This document shows positions 51,257-60,746 of a stretch of 64,000 nt of DNA, piece by piece. The translations under genes and the position numbers were made by a program. The DNA comes from Zhaonella formicivorans. Lineage in GTDB: Bacteria; Bacillota; DUOV01; Zhaonellaceae. The notes under the pieces were generated by a model. It made no database searches. It was not told the origin of the DNA and worked only from the letters and a program-made list of their open reading frames with translations. Location: the NCBI RefSeq assembly GCF_004353525.1, contig NZ_CP085524.1:1460142-1524141 (forward strand), read 5' to 3'. Within the stretch, counting starts at the first letter, position 1. Every line of letters begins with the position of its first letter.

Positions 51257-53917
51257 TTAAGCAGTAGTAGCGACAGCGGACTGTTCTTGCTGCTTTTCTC
51301 TGACAGCAGCCTGAGCAGCAGCTAGTCTAGCGATAGGCACCCGGAAAGGTGAGCAGCTTACGTAGCTTAAGCCAACCCGGTGACAGAATTCCACAGAGGA
51401 GGGGTCACCGCCGTGTTCGCCGCAAATTCCCAGCTTAATGTCAGGCCGCACAGCTTTTCCTTTTTGCACTGCCATATCCACCAGCATACCTACGCCGGTC
51501 TGATCCAGTTTAGCAAAAGGATCAAATTCATAGATCTTTCTCTCATAGTAATCGTCCAGGAATTTGCCGGCATCGTCCCTGGAGAAACCGAAAGTAAGCT
51601 GGGTCAAGTCATTAGTGCCAAAGGAGAAGAACTGGGCTTCCTTGGCAATTTCATCGGCAACCAAGCAGGCTCTGGGCACTTCGATCATGGTGCCGACCAG
51701 GTATTCCAGCTCAACACCTGATTCTTTGATTATCTCATCTGCAACCTTCACGATAATATCTCTGACAAAATTATACTCCCGGACTTCGCCAACCAGCGGA
51801 ATCATAATTTCGGGGACCACATTTAAACCTTTTTCTTTCTTAACCTGGATCGCCGCTTCAATAATAGCCCTGGTTTGCATTTCGGCAATTTCAGGATAGG
51901 TGACTACCAAGCGGCAGCCTCTGTGGCCCATCATGGGGTTAAATTCTTTCAGGGATTCAACTTTGGCTTTCAAATCCTCCGCGCTTATGCCCATGTCTTT
52001 GGCCAATTCGGCTATAGCCTCTTCTTCATGGGGCAGGAATTCATGGAGCGGGGGATCTAACAGCCTGATGGTTACGGGCCTTTCTCCCATTTCTTCGAAA
52101 ATGCCTACAAAGTCGCTTTTTTGCATGGGCAACAGTTCATCTAATGCAGCTCTTCTTTCTGTTTCTCCCTCCGCCAGGATCATTTTCCGCACTTTTGGAA
52201 TACGTCCTTCTTCAAAGAACATGTGCTCTGTACGGGTTAAGCCAATTCCTTCTGCGCCGAAGTTGACGGCGTTTCTGGCATCAGTGGGTGTGTCGGCATT
52301 GGCCCGGACTTTTAGCCTTCTGATATTATCTGCCCAGGACATGAATTTAGCAAAATCGCCGGTAATTTCAGGTTCAACTGTGGGCAGATCTTCACCATAG
52401 ACGTTTCCTGTTGAACCGTCTAAAGAAATATAATCTCCTTCTTTAAAGATTTTACCGCCAACTGTAAAATATTTTTCTTCTTCGTTGATCTTGATCTCGC
52501 CACAGCCCGCTACACAGCAGGTTCCCATACCCCTTGCCACTACTGCAGCGTGGGAGGTCATTCCACCCCTGGCCGTCAGGATACCTTTGGCGGCTGCCAT
52601 GCCCTCGATATCTTCAGGCGAAGTTTCTAGCCGGACCAGGATTACTCTTTCTCCTCTTTGGCCTGCCTCTTTGGCATCTTCAGCAGTGAAATAAACTTTA
52701 CCAGCCGCTGCTCCGGGCGAGGCCGGGAGTCCCTTGGCAATGGGTTTTGCTGCCTTCAGTGCATTGGCATCAAAGGTTGGGTGCAGCAGTTGATCAAGCT
52801 GCTTGGGATCCACTTTCATCACTGCTTCTTCTTCTGTAATCATGCCTTCGTTTACCAGGTCCACTGCGATTTTGAGTGCGGCCTGGGCTGTTCTCTTGCC
52901 GTTACGGGTTTGTAAGAAGTACAGTTTTCTATTTTCAATGGTGAATTCCATATCCTGCATGTCTTTGTAATGATTCTCCAGCTTCTGGGCAATTTCCAGG
53001 AACTGCTGGTAGACTTCAGGCATATCCTGTTCCAGGGTACTGATAGGCTTTGGTGTCCTGATGCCTGCCACCACGTCTTCGCCCTGGGCGTTGATGAGGT
53101 ATTCGCCGAAGATGGCTTTTTCTCCGGTAGCTGGGTTGCGTGTAAAAGCCACACCTGTGCCGGAAGTTTCTCCCATGTTGCCGAAGACCATCATCTGAAC
53201 GTTAACCGCTGTCCCCCAACTGCTGGGAATGTCGTTCATCCGTCGATAAACTATGGCCCTCGGGTTATCCCAGGAACGGAATACAGCCTTGACTGCTTCC
53301 ATCAGCTGTTCCTTCGGGTCTTGGGGAAATTCTGCACCTTTTTCCTTCCTGTAAAGATCTTTAAATCTGGCAATAACTTCTTTCAGATCTTCTGCATTGA
53401 GATCCGTGTCAACTTTGGCGCCTTTCGCTTCTTTAACCTCATCCAGGATTCTTTCAAATTTTGCTTTGGAAATATCCATTACTACGTCTGAAAACATCTG
53501 AATAAACCTGCGATAAGAATCGTAAGCAAATCTAGGGTTATCGGTAGCAGCGGCCAAGCCTTCTACAGCCACGTCATTTAAACCCAAGTTAAGAATGGTA
53601 TCCATCATGCCTGGCATTGATGCTCTTGCCCCTGAACGGACTGATACCAGCAAGGGGTTTTGTGGATCACCAAATTTTTTCCCCGCGATGCCTTCTAGTT
53701 TTGCCAAAGCTACTTCAATTTGTTTTACTACCTCGGGGGAAATTGTCTTATTATTGGCGTAGTAATCATTGCAGGCCTCCGTTGTTACGGTAAAGCCCTG
53801 AGGGATTGGCAGCCCTAACCTTGTCATCTCAGCCAGGTTTGCGCCCTTTCCACCCAGCAAATTGCGCATGGATGCATCGCCTTCGCTAAACATGTACACA
53901 TACTTTTTACTTTCCAT
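51257..53917 (-). CDS. ppdK: Pyruvate, phosphate dikinase
   Basis: This 886-residue enzyme interconverts pyruvate + ATP + Pi and PEP + AMP + PPi. Domains: N-terminal ATP-grasp (LLGGKGANLAEMTRLGLPIP), the swinging-His domain with GGMTSHAAVVARGMG (catalytic His and regulatory Thr two residues before it), and a C-terminal PEP/pyruvate barrel (LTRTEHMFFE, GTNDLTQLTFGFSRDDAG). The Thr is the target of the PDRP encoded upstream. GGGAGGAGCATT precedes ATG 53917. An IS110 element now lies between PDRP and this gene, so it must have its own promoter or use one from the element. Confidence 0.97.
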   Translation of the reverse strand: MESKKYVYMFSEGDASMRNLLGGKGANLAEMTRLGLPIPQGFTVTTEACNDYYANNKTISPEVVKQIEVALAKLEGIAGKKFGDPQNPLLVSVRSGARASMPGMMDTILNLGLNDVAVEGLAAATDNPRFAYDSYRRFIQMFSDVVMDISKAKFERILDEVKEAKGAKVDTDLNAEDLKEVIARFKDLYRKEKGAEFPQDPKEQLMEAVKAVFRSWDNPRAIVYRRMNDIPSSWGTAVNVQMMVFGNMGETSGTGVAFTRNPATGEKAIFGEYLINAQGEDVVAGIRTPKPISTLEQDMPEVYQQFLEIAQKLENHYKDMQDMEFTIENRKLYFLQTRNGKRTAQAALKIAVDLVNEGMITEEEAVMKVDPKQLDQLLHPTFDANALKAAKPIAKGLPASPGAAAGKVYFTAEDAKEAGQRGERVILVRLETSPEDIEGMAAAKGILTARGGMTSHAAVVARGMGTCCVAGCGEIKINEEEKYFTVGGKIFKEGDYISLDGSTGNVYGEDLPTVEPEITGDFAKFMSWADNIRRLKVRANADTPTDARNAVNFGAEGIGLTRTEHMFFEEGRIPKVRKMILAEGETERRAALDELLPMQKSDFVGIFEEMGERPVTIRLLDPPLHEFLPHEEEAIAELAKDMGISAEDLKAKVESLKEFNPMMGHRGCRLVVTYPEIAEMQTRAIIEAAIQVKKEKGLNVVPEIMIPLVGEVREYNFVRDIIVKVADEIIKESGVELEYLVGTMIEVPRACLVADEIAKEAQFFSFGTNDLTQLTFGFSRDDAGKFLDDYYERKIYEFDPFAKLDQTGVGMLVDMAVQKGKAVRPDIKLGICGEHGGDPSSVEFCHRVGLSYVSCSPFRVPIARLAAAQAAVREKQQEQSAVATTA

Positions 53918-53989
53918 AATGCTCCTCCCTCTATAATCTTTAATTTTCTTTGAAAATCTCGCTTAATCTTAGATTTTCATTTGTACAAA

Positions 53990-54421
53990 GTCAATCCTCT
54001 TGGACAATATGCCTATTTTTGTATATATCTGGATTAACAAGTGTATACCGACAGAATATGCGTCTTTTAAACGTATTTCGGCCATGTAATCCACTTGTTC
54101 TCCGGTGGCAAACCTCCCATGTCTCACAGGGTCTGTGCCCCTAAATTCCTTCGTACTGCCTGCCCATGAGGTGGATGTCAGCCTTGCTCCTTTGCTGGGT
54201 CAAATGCCCTTATGGATAAATTTCAACCTGACTATTCCGGCTCGCTTTGTCAATGAACGTAATCTTTAATTAAGCAAGGTTTTTTTACATTTCCAGCACC
54301 GCTTGATTGCTTGTTACATTGCAGGAGTTTGACTGTCAAGGGGCCGCGATAGCGGCGACGCAGTCTTTACCCTTGACTGGCAAACGGATGAAATGTAACA
54401 TTGTCAGTTGCGGTGCGCTTT
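53990..54421 (-). ncRNA. Candidate IS110-type guide (bridge/seek) RNA region
   Basis: About 430 non-coding bases follow the IS110 transposase on the minus strand. Local hairpins are visible (CACAG-ACC-CTGTG near 54124-54136; AGTCAAGGG/CCCTTGACA with a GCCGC/GCGGC inner stem near 54333-54385). IS110/IS1111 elements encode a structured RNA in a long non-coding end that guides donor and target choice; in the IS1111 group it is downstream of the gene, as here. The role is inferred from element type; exact ends and loops are not determined. Confidence 0.4.
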
Positions 54422-55705
54422 TTAGGCGGCTTCCTGTAATTCTTGCCTTCTTATATCACTCATCATTTTTTGTGGGTCATAAGCTACGCCTTTTCTCAGT
54501 AAGGTGTAAAATATCCTTATGAGCTTACAGCATAAGAGTACTAGCGACTGTTTCTTTTTGAGCGGGTTCTGTGGCCTTGTTGTGTAGTACTGGTGTAGTT
54601 CTTTAAATTCGTTGTTCTTAGCCACTATGGGCATAATCCCTTGAAATAACAACGATCTTAGCCTTTTTCGCCCTCGTTTGCTAATAGTTGTTTGGCCCTT
54701 ATGCTTTCCTGAGCTATTTTCTTTCAGGCTTAGTCCCGCCAGCTTCTGTACCTGCTTTGGATGTTCAAACCTTGTAATATCCCCTACTTCAGCTATAAAC
54801 CCTGCTGCTGCTATGAGGCCTACTCCCTTGATTTTTAGCATTTCTTCAATACCGGGAATCTGCATGGCTAATTCTTCTATTAGAGCCATTGTCCTTTCAT
54901 ATTGCCTCTGCAGCATTTCATATTCTTCTAGTAGTGTGGCAAGTTCATTTTGAGCTGCTCTTAATCCTTCTCGTACTCCTACTGATATCTTTGCTGCCTC
55001 AACTAGTTGGCTGGCTCGTCTAACTCCAACAGCTCTGCTGATTTCTTTTCTCCAGCTGGCAACTATGCCTTCGACGCCTTTTTCAAGTACTTTATGCCGT
55101 GTTGGAAACTCTTTTAGCGTTACTATTGCTGCTTTGCCTTCCCAATCCCCAAAGACTCTGTTGAACTCCGGGAAATATATGCTTATCCAGCGTTTAACTC
55201 TGTTTCGGATGCTGTTAAGCTGCTTCACTAATCTTAAGCGGGTTTCCATTGCATTTCGTAAATCGCTGTAAATTCCTTCGGGAATGTACGGTTCCATGTA
55301 TCGACCGTCTTTTACCAGCATGGCAATGGTTTTTGGGTCCTTTCGGTCATTTTTGGTCGGATTATTATCATCCAATTCTTTGCTTCGCTTTACGTGAAAC
55401 GGATTCACTAGTACTATTTTCAGCTGGTGATCCTTAAGATGCTGGGCAAAGGTAAACCAATAGTGTCCCGTAGGCTCCATCCCAACCATTACCTGCTGCT
55501 TCTGCTGTTGTTTTGCCACACTTTTTACCCACTCAGAAAATGTCTTGAAGCCGTTGTTGTCATTATTGAATTTTAGTAGCTTAGCTAGTTCTACGCCTCT
55601 GTAATCGAAAGCTCTGGCGTAATTTGTCTCGCTAGCTACATCTACACCAATGATTAAAGTCTTTTCTGTTATTTGCAAAATTCTTGAGTTCTGGTTATAC
55701 TTCAT
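54422..55705 (-). CDS. IS110-family transposase (DEDD type)
   Basis: The 427-residue enzyme has an N-terminal RuvC-like DEDD domain (IIGVDVASETNYA, VGMEPTGHYW, NDRKDPKTIAML) and a C-terminal Transposase_20 domain (IPGIEEMLKIKGVGLIAAAG, FIAEVGDITRFEHPKQVQKLAGLS with the conserved Ser, KRGRKRLRSLLFQG). It is complete and apparently functional. GAGGAGGTACTCAAT precedes ATG 55705, and this ribosome site can pair with an inverted repeat upstream. Confidence 0.96.
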   Translation of the reverse strand: MKYNQNSRILQITEKTLIIGVDVASETNYARAFDYRGVELAKLLKFNNDNNGFKTFSEWVKSVAKQQQKQQVMVGMEPTGHYWFTFAQHLKDHQLKIVLVNPFHVKRSKELDDNNPTKNDRKDPKTIAMLVKDGRYMEPYIPEGIYSDLRNAMETRLRLVKQLNSIRNRVKRWISIYFPEFNRVFGDWEGKAAIVTLKEFPTRHKVLEKGVEGIVASWRKEISRAVGVRRASQLVEAAKISVGVREGLRAAQNELATLLEEYEMLQRQYERTMALIEELAMQIPGIEEMLKIKGVGLIAAAGFIAEVGDITRFEHPKQVQKLAGLSLKENSSGKHKGQTTISKRGRKRLRSLLFQGIMPIVAKNNEFKELHQYYTTRPQNPLKKKQSLVLLCCKLIRIFYTLLRKGVAYDPQKMMSDIRRQELQEAA

Positions 55706-55709
55706 ATTG

Positions 55710-55782
55710 AGTACCTCCTCTGTTATTTAAGGGTCGCTAGTTAATCGACACCTCGACACCTCGTATGTTAACAGGAGGTACT
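55710..55782 (-). promoter_or_regulatory. Hairpin that can mask the transposase ribosome site
   Basis: AGTACCTCCT-CTGTTA (55710-55725) pairs with TAACAGGAGGTACT (55769-55782) across about 43 bases. On the minus strand the 3' arm contains the transposase Shine-Dalgarno GAGGAGGT. RNA entering from PDRP would fold and hide it, whereas initiation inside the loop would leave it free. On plus the stem is followed by TCTTTTTT. Confidence 0.6.
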
Positions 55783-55796
55783 TCTTTTTTCAAAGC

Positions 55797-56624
55797 TCAT
55801 TTTAATTCATTACAGGAATGCTCCTTATAGTAAATATCCATAACCTTAGCTGCGGTTTCTTCCACAGCACGGTTGGTTACATCGATGACATGGCACCCTA
55901 ACTTCTCCATAATATCTTTTGCATATTCCAATTCTTTATGAATTCTTTCCATATTGGCATAATCGGCATTTTCCTTTAAACCTAAACTTTTCAGGCGCTC
56001 CGTCCTAATTTGATAAAGCAGTTCCGGATTGATAGTGAGCCCGAATATTTTTCCCGGGGGAAGCTTAAATAGCTCCTCAGGCGGTGCTACCTCCGGCACT
56101 AAAGGTATATTGGCCGCCCTAATTCTCTTGTGGGCTAAATACATGCTGAGCGGTGTTTTCGATGTTCTGGATACTCCAATAATAACCAGGTCAGCATAAA
56201 TGATGCCTCTAGAGTCTTTTCCGTCATCATATTTTACGGCAAAATCAACAGCATCTACCTTGCGGAAATACTGTTCATCCAATTTGCGGATTAACCCCGG
56301 TTCCATTTTCGGGGGCGAATTGCTGATTTTTGCTATAGTTGAGATCATTGGGCCTAAAATATCAACTGTGGGGATGTTCCTTTCAGCAGCCAGTTCTTTT
56401 AAATGCTCTGCCAATTCTCTTACTACCAGCGTATAGGCAATAACACTGTTAAAGCCGCTGGCCTCCTCAATTATCTCAGCTAAATGCTCCTTATCAGCCA
56501 CATAAGGAAAACGCCTGATTTGCATTTCGCCTTCATTGAACTGGCTGATGGCAGCTCGAGCTACTAGTTCCCCGGTCTCTCCCAAGGCATCGGAAATAAT
56601 GTAGATCACAGGTTTGTCGGATAT
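55797..56624 (-). CDS. Pyruvate phosphate dikinase regulatory protein (PDRP), probable AUA start
   Basis: A bifunctional kinase/phosphorylase that inactivates PPDK by ADP-dependent phosphorylation of a Thr next to its catalytic His, and reverses it. Motifs: [14 protein letters not shown] at the start, P-loop [15 protein letters not shown], and [13 protein letters not shown]. The first standard start, GTG 56609, lies more than 20 bp after the ribosome site GGGAGGGG. ATA 56624 lies 6 bp after it and adds SDKP, matching family N-termini (KPVIYVISD). I place the start there. Next to the CcpN-like regulator, as in Bacillus (ccpN-yqfL). Confidence 0.9.
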   Translation of the reverse strand: MSDKPVIYIISDALGETGELVARAAISQFNEGEMQIRRFPYVADKEHLAEIIEEASGFNSVIAYTLVVRELAEHLKELAAERNIPTVDILGPMISTIAKISNSPPKMEPGLIRKLDEQYFRKVDAVDFAVKYDDGKDSRGIIYADLVIIGVSRTSKTPLSMYLAHKRIRAANIPLVPEVAPPEELFKLPPGKIFGLTINPELLYQIRTERLKSLGLKENADYANMERIHKELEYAKDIMEKLGCHVIDVTNRAVEETAAKVMDIYYKEHSCNELK

Positions 56625-56639
56625 AGATAACCCCTCCCT

Positions 56640-56785
56640 TCGGTGTATGCATGTGCTAAAGCTGTCAGCTATCAGTTATCAGCCAACAGCTGATGTACTG
56701 CTGCATTATTTAGCTCTTAATAACTTTTTAGAAGCTCTTCTCTAATAGCTGAAAGCTGATGGCTAACATGCATGAGCCATGCATG
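56640..56785 (+). repeat. Heptad-repeat inverted element, site 7
   Basis: Left arm: TGCATG, then units GCTGTCA, GCTATCA, GTTATCA, GCCAACA (about 56662-56692). Right arm: TAATAGC, TGAAAGC, TGATGGC, then TAACATGCAT and a second ATGCAT (56743-56782). It fills the gap between PDRP and the CcpN-like gene. Confidence 0.78.
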
Positions 56786-57427
56786 TTAGATGCCTTCACT
56801 CAGTTCAACAAAAAGCTTGGTGATATTGGTTTTAGTAAAACGGCCAACCACCTCCAGCTTATCTTTTCCGTCGGGTTTGCCGGTCTTTTTCACCACAGGT
56901 AATCCATCCACTTCATGTTCTATTATTTTCCTTGCAGCTTCATACGCTGTTTCGTGGGGTTCAACCGTAACAATATTGGGCATCCTTGTCATGATTACGC
57001 TGACCGGCATTTTATGCAGATCCCCTTGGCCAAGGGATTGGCGCAGCAAATCCTTCCGCGAAACTACTCCCGTCAAACCTCCTTCCACATCGACCACATA
57101 AAGGGAGCCAACATCTTCGATAAACATGGTCACTATGGCATCATATACAGAAGTGCTTTCCTTGATCACGATAGGCATGGATTTTATCTCGTCAACTTTA
57201 ATCCTCTTCAGTTCATCAGCAATCAAAGCCTGGGAGGATTTTCCGGAATAATAATAACCTACCCTGGGGCGTGCATCCAAAATTCCTGACATAGTAAGGA
57301 TCGCCAGATCCGGCCTTAACGTAGCCCTGGTTAAATCCAGTTTGCTTGCTATCTCTTCGCCGGTTATTGGCCCATGTTTTTTTACAATCTCCACAATCCG
57401 CATTTGGCGTGATGTCAGTTGGATAAT
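56786..57427 (-). CDS. CcpN-like HTH-CBS transcriptional regulator, probable AUU start
   Basis: The protein has a winged HTH (GPITGEEIASKLDLTRATLR, then GILDARPRVGYYY) and two CBS domains (MPIVIKESTSVYDAIVTMF; MPNIVTVEPHETAYEAARKI). In Bacillus, CcpN represses gluconeogenic genes and binds ATP/ADP with its CBS pair. The first ATG (57403) has no ribosome site; upstream the frame encodes IQLTSRQ, matching the family N-terminus, back to ATT 57427 next to GGGGGTGAT. No ATG/GTG/TTG exists before the in-frame stop. It lies directly upstream of PDRP and likely controls PEP/pyruvate flux together with it. Confidence 0.9.
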   Translation of the reverse strand: MIQLTSRQMRIVEIVKKHGPITGEEIASKLDLTRATLRPDLAILTMSGILDARPRVGYYYSGKSSQALIADELKRIKVDEIKSMPIVIKESTSVYDAIVTMFIEDVGSLYVVDVEGGLTGVVSRKDLLRQSLGQGDLHKMPVSVIMTRMPNIVTVEPHETAYEAARKIIEHEVDGLPVVKKTGKPDGKDKLEVVGRFTKTNITKLFVELSEGI

Positions 57428-57437
57428 ATCACCCCCG

Positions 57438-57500
57438 GTTAAGAGTTAAGAGTTAAGAGTTAAGAGTTAAAAGTTAAGAGTTTTGAGTTTTGAGTTGGGG
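57438..57500 (+). repeat. Heptad-repeat element, site 8 (direct only)
   Basis: GTTAAGA is repeated exactly four times, then degenerates to GTTAAAA, GTTAAGA and GAGTTTT units, all at 7-bp steps. No inverted arm is visible. It lies between glyS and the CcpN-like gene. Confidence 0.85.
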
Positions 57501-57640
57501 TTGAGATATTCTGATGACTATCAGACACGTTAATATATGTTGCCAACAAAGTAATGCCAATGAAAATTATACTGTTATAATATGCCCAAATCCTGATTAA
57601 ATAACATAATGTTTTTCGGGAAAGTATAACACAATAAAAG

Positions 57641-57667
57641 CATAGGCAGCGCTATTGCACTGCCTAT
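57641..57667 (-). terminator. Terminator at the glyS 3' end
   Basis: ATAGGCAG and CTGCCTAT pair around about ten bases, partly inside the last glyS codons. TGCTTTTATTG follows on minus. Confidence 0.7.
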
Positions 57668-59742
57668 TTCACAGCCAGTTTGGAAAGATCGGCAATCCGG
57701 CAAGTGAGTCTAACTACCATTTGTAAAAGACCTAAACGGTTTTCTTTGATCCTCTCATCATCAACCATAACCATAACCTCACTAAAGAAGTCGTCTACAG
57801 GTTCCTGCAGGCTGCTTAAAATTTCCAATGCCTTCATGTAGTTGGCTTTTCCTGTCTGCTCTTCCACTACCTGCCTGACCCTTTGTACTGCATTGAATAA
57901 TTTTTTTTCTACATCTTCGATGAAAAAACCTTCCTGCACAGTAAAATTTTTCGCATATTTTGTTAAGTTAGCGGCCCTGGTAAAAGCCGTTACCAGCTTT
58001 ACGAACTCCGCCCTATTTCCAAAGTCCTGCAAGGCTTCAGCCCTTTTGACTGTATCGGCCAAATCGTCATGGCCTACCGCTAAGACCGCATCAATAACGT
58101 CGTAGCGTATACCACGCTCTTCGAGGATATTCTGCACCCGCTGACGGAAGAACTGCTGCATGAGCTCATTTACCTTTTGGGCATCAATGCCGGCCAGAAT
58201 CTGTTCGTATAACCGGCACGCTTGAGCTGTAAGCTTGTTGAGGGAGAGTCTCAAGTTGTGCTGAATAATTATGTGACAGATCCCCAGCGCCTGGCGGCGC
58301 AGTGCATAGGGGTCCTGGGAACCGGTAGGAACCAGTCCTATGCCAAAACAGCCAACAATTGTATCCAGTTTATCGGCAATCCCGACAGCCAACCCCACCG
58401 CGCTTTGAGGAACCTCATCCCCAGCAAACCTGGGCTGGTAATGTTCCCTGATTCCCTGGGCCACCCTGGTATCGTAGCCTTCCAGCCGTGCATAATAGTC
58501 GCCCATGATGCCTTGCAACTCAGGAAATTCGTAAACCATGTTTGTAACCAAATCAGCTTTGCAAAGTCCAGCGCACTCTTGTACCAAAGCTTTGACATCG
58601 TCTGCCCAATTCAATTCTTCAGCAATATAAACCGCCAAAGCTTTAATGCGCTGCACCTTCTCATAAACCGTGCCTAGGGATTCCTGGAAAACAACCTTTT
58701 GCAATTGTTCAATCCTGTCTTTTAAAGGGACCCTCCGGTCTTCCTGGTAGAAGAATTGGGCATCGGCCAAACGGGCCAGCAGCACTTTCTCGTTGCCGGC
58801 AATTACATTTTCCAAGTAAACTTCGGAGCCGTTGCGTACAGTGATGAATTTTGGCAGCAGCTTTTTGTCTTCCTTGGACCAGACCGGGAAATATCTCTGG
58901 TGCTCCTTCATAGGAGTGATTAAAACTTCTTGGGGCAATTCCAGGTATTTTTCCGCAAAAGAGCCGCACAGAGCAGTAGGGTATTCCACCAGGAAAGTCA
59001 CTTCTTCCAACAGTTCTTCATCCTGCTCAACGCTTCCGCCAATTTTTGCCGCTTCGGCTTCGATCTGCTGCCAGATCAACCGGCGGCGGCGGTCCTGATC
59101 AGCTATGACAAATCCCGCTTCCAGCTTACCCAGGTATTCCTGCGGATTATCCAAAGCAATGGAACCTTTGCTCAAAAAACGATGCCCCCGGGTCTCACGG
59201 CCCGCTTTAACTCCTGCCAGTTCCAGTTCCACCACCTGGTTGCCATAAAGAGCTACCAGCCAGCGGATAGGCCGGGCAAAACGCAGATCCTCTGTACCCC
59301 AGCGCATCGGCTTAGGGAAGCTTAAAGAAGTGACCAGTTTGCTCAATATTTCCGGAAGTATTTCGCTCGTGGCCTTTCCTTCCTCTTTCACATATGCATA
59401 GAGGTATTCTCCCCCATTTATTTCCTTGACCAGCAGTTCCTCCACGGCTACGCCCTGGCTTCTGGCAAAGCCCTGAGCGGCCTTGGTTGGATTACCTTCC
59501 GCATCAAAAGCAGTCTTTTTAGCCGGCCCCTTTACCTCTTTAACTAAATCGGGCTGCCTCTCGGCCAAGTGCTCAACCAGCAGGGCCAAACGGCGGGGGG
59601 TGCCATAGGTTGTAAGCCCGGTATAGAGAAGTCTCTTTTCTGTGAAAAAGCTTTCTGCTAACTCAGCAAGCTGTTTGATAGCGCCCGCCATAAAACGAGC
59701 CGGAATTTCTTCTGTCCCAATTTCAAATAACAGCGCAGGCAT
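57664..59742 (-). CDS. glyS: Glycyl-tRNA synthetase, beta subunit
   Basis: The 692-residue subunit begins LLFEIGTEEIPARFM, the family hallmark, and has FPKPMRWG and FARPIRWLVALYG in the core and a C-terminal anticodon-binding helical region. It binds tRNA-Gly in the alpha2beta2 enzyme. AGGAGGCCTAATT precedes ATG 59742. It follows glyQ by 2 bp and shares its T-box control. Confidence 0.97.
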   Translation of the reverse strand: MPALLFEIGTEEIPARFMAGAIKQLAELAESFFTEKRLLYTGLTTYGTPRRLALLVEHLAERQPDLVKEVKGPAKKTAFDAEGNPTKAAQGFARSQGVAVEELLVKEINGGEYLYAYVKEEGKATSEILPEILSKLVTSLSFPKPMRWGTEDLRFARPIRWLVALYGNQVVELELAGVKAGRETRGHRFLSKGSIALDNPQEYLGKLEAGFVIADQDRRRRLIWQQIEAEAAKIGGSVEQDEELLEEVTFLVEYPTALCGSFAEKYLELPQEVLITPMKEHQRYFPVWSKEDKKLLPKFITVRNGSEVYLENVIAGNEKVLLARLADAQFFYQEDRRVPLKDRIEQLQKVVFQESLGTVYEKVQRIKALAVYIAEELNWADDVKALVQECAGLCKADLVTNMVYEFPELQGIMGDYYARLEGYDTRVAQGIREHYQPRFAGDEVPQSAVGLAVGIADKLDTIVGCFGIGLVPTGSQDPYALRRQALGICHIIIQHNLRLSLNKLTAQACRLYEQILAGIDAQKVNELMQQFFRQRVQNILEERGIRYDVIDAVLAVGHDDLADTVKRAEALQDFGNRAEFVKLVTAFTRAANLTKYAKNFTVQEGFFIEDVEKKLFNAVQRVRQVVEEQTGKANYMKALEILSSLQEPVDDFFSEVMVMVDDERIKENRLGLLQMVVRLTCRIADLSKLAVK

Positions 59743-59744
59743 AA

Positions 59745-60725
59745 TTAGGCCTCCTTTACGTCAAAAGCATCTTTGGTGGAATTAATAATTCCTGCGGTTT
59801 CCCCTACAGCCTCGGTCGGCTTAAAGCCATCCAGACCTAACCTACAGCGTTCTTCCCGGTCTTTTAAAAGCGGAAAGCCCAGCTTTTCCCTTTGGGCTAT
59901 AAAGGCTTGGGCACAAAGCCTGGCCAAATTCCTGACTCTGCCAATATAACCGGTACGCTCAGTTACACTGATAGCCCCGCGGGCATCCAGCAAGTTAAAG
60001 GTGTGAGAACATTTCAGGGTATAGTCATAGGCGGGCTGAACCAGTCCGGCTTCTACAACCCTGGCAGCTTCTTTTTCATACATTTCAAAGGCTTTAAACA
60101 GCATTTCCGTATCAGCAGTTTCAAAATTGTAATGAGAATAATCAACTTCCGTCTGGTGATGAATATCCCCGTAGGTAAGATCACCAACCCAGTTAATGTC
60201 GAAAACACTATTTACCTTTTGAATAAACATGGCCAACCTTTCAATTCCGTATGTGATCTCAGCGCTTACCGGGCGGCAATCAATGCCTCCGCACTGCTGA
60301 AAGTAAGTAAATTGAGTGATCTCCATGCCGTCCAGCCAGACTTCCCAGCCTAAGCCCCAGGCCCCCAATGTAGGGGATTCCCAGTTGTCCTCCACAAAAC
60401 GAATGTCATGCTTCAGCGGGTCAATCCCGATGGCCTGCAGACTGCCTAAATAGAGCTCCTGAACGTTATCGGGAGAAGGCTTCAAAATCACCTGGTACTG
60501 GTAGTAATGCTGCAAGCGGTTGGGGTTTTCGCCGTACCGCCCGTCCGTAGGGCGACGGGAAGGTTCAACATAGGCGGCGTTCCATGGTTCCGGACCCAAC
60601 GCTTTAAGGAAAGTAGCCGGGTTCATGGTACCTGCACCTTTCTCCACATCATAAGGCTGTAAAATTATACAACCGTGACTTGCCCAGTATTGGTTTAAAG
60701 CCATAATCAGATCTTGAAAATTCAT
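59745..60725 (-). CDS. glyQ: Glycyl-tRNA synthetase, alpha subunit
   Basis: The 326-residue catalytic subunit has class II motifs with [20 protein letters not shown] at the start, [17 protein letters not shown] and [12 protein letters not shown]. It activates glycine. The C-terminal tail is some 25 residues longer than in many bacteria ([18 protein letters not shown]). CGGAGGGATGTAA precedes ATG 60725. The T-box leader is upstream, and a heptad-repeat element lies between. Confidence 0.97.
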   Translation of the reverse strand: MNFQDLIMALNQYWASHGCIILQPYDVEKGAGTMNPATFLKALGPEPWNAAYVEPSRRPTDGRYGENPNRLQHYYQYQVILKPSPDNVQELYLGSLQAIGIDPLKHDIRFVEDNWESPTLGAWGLGWEVWLDGMEITQFTYFQQCGGIDCRPVSAEITYGIERLAMFIQKVNSVFDINWVGDLTYGDIHHQTEVDYSHYNFETADTEMLFKAFEMYEKEAARVVEAGLVQPAYDYTLKCSHTFNLLDARGAISVTERTGYIGRVRNLARLCAQAFIAQREKLGFPLLKDREERCRLGLDGFKPTEAVGETAGIINSTKDAFDVKEA

Positions 60726-60746
60726 TTACATCCCTCCGATAAAATT

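Larger units (their letters stand above)
53990..55796 (-). mobile_element. IS110-family (IS1111-like layout) insertion sequence, ends approximate
   Basis: It holds one DEDD transposase and a long non-coding stretch on its downstream side, with at most about 90 bp upstream before the PDRP stop. No terminal inverted repeats or target duplication were found, as expected for IS110 types. Boundaries are therefore uncertain, especially on the left between 53918 and 54300. It separates the PDRP gene from ppdK. Confidence 0.75.

Noticed and set aside
54422-55705. Terminal inverted repeats of the IS110 element
   Set aside because: The only strong inverted repeat (55710-55782) is local to one side and fits a hairpin over the ribosome site, not element ends.
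57438-57500. CRISPR-like array
   Set aside because: Repeats are contiguous heptamers without spacers; no cas genes nearby.
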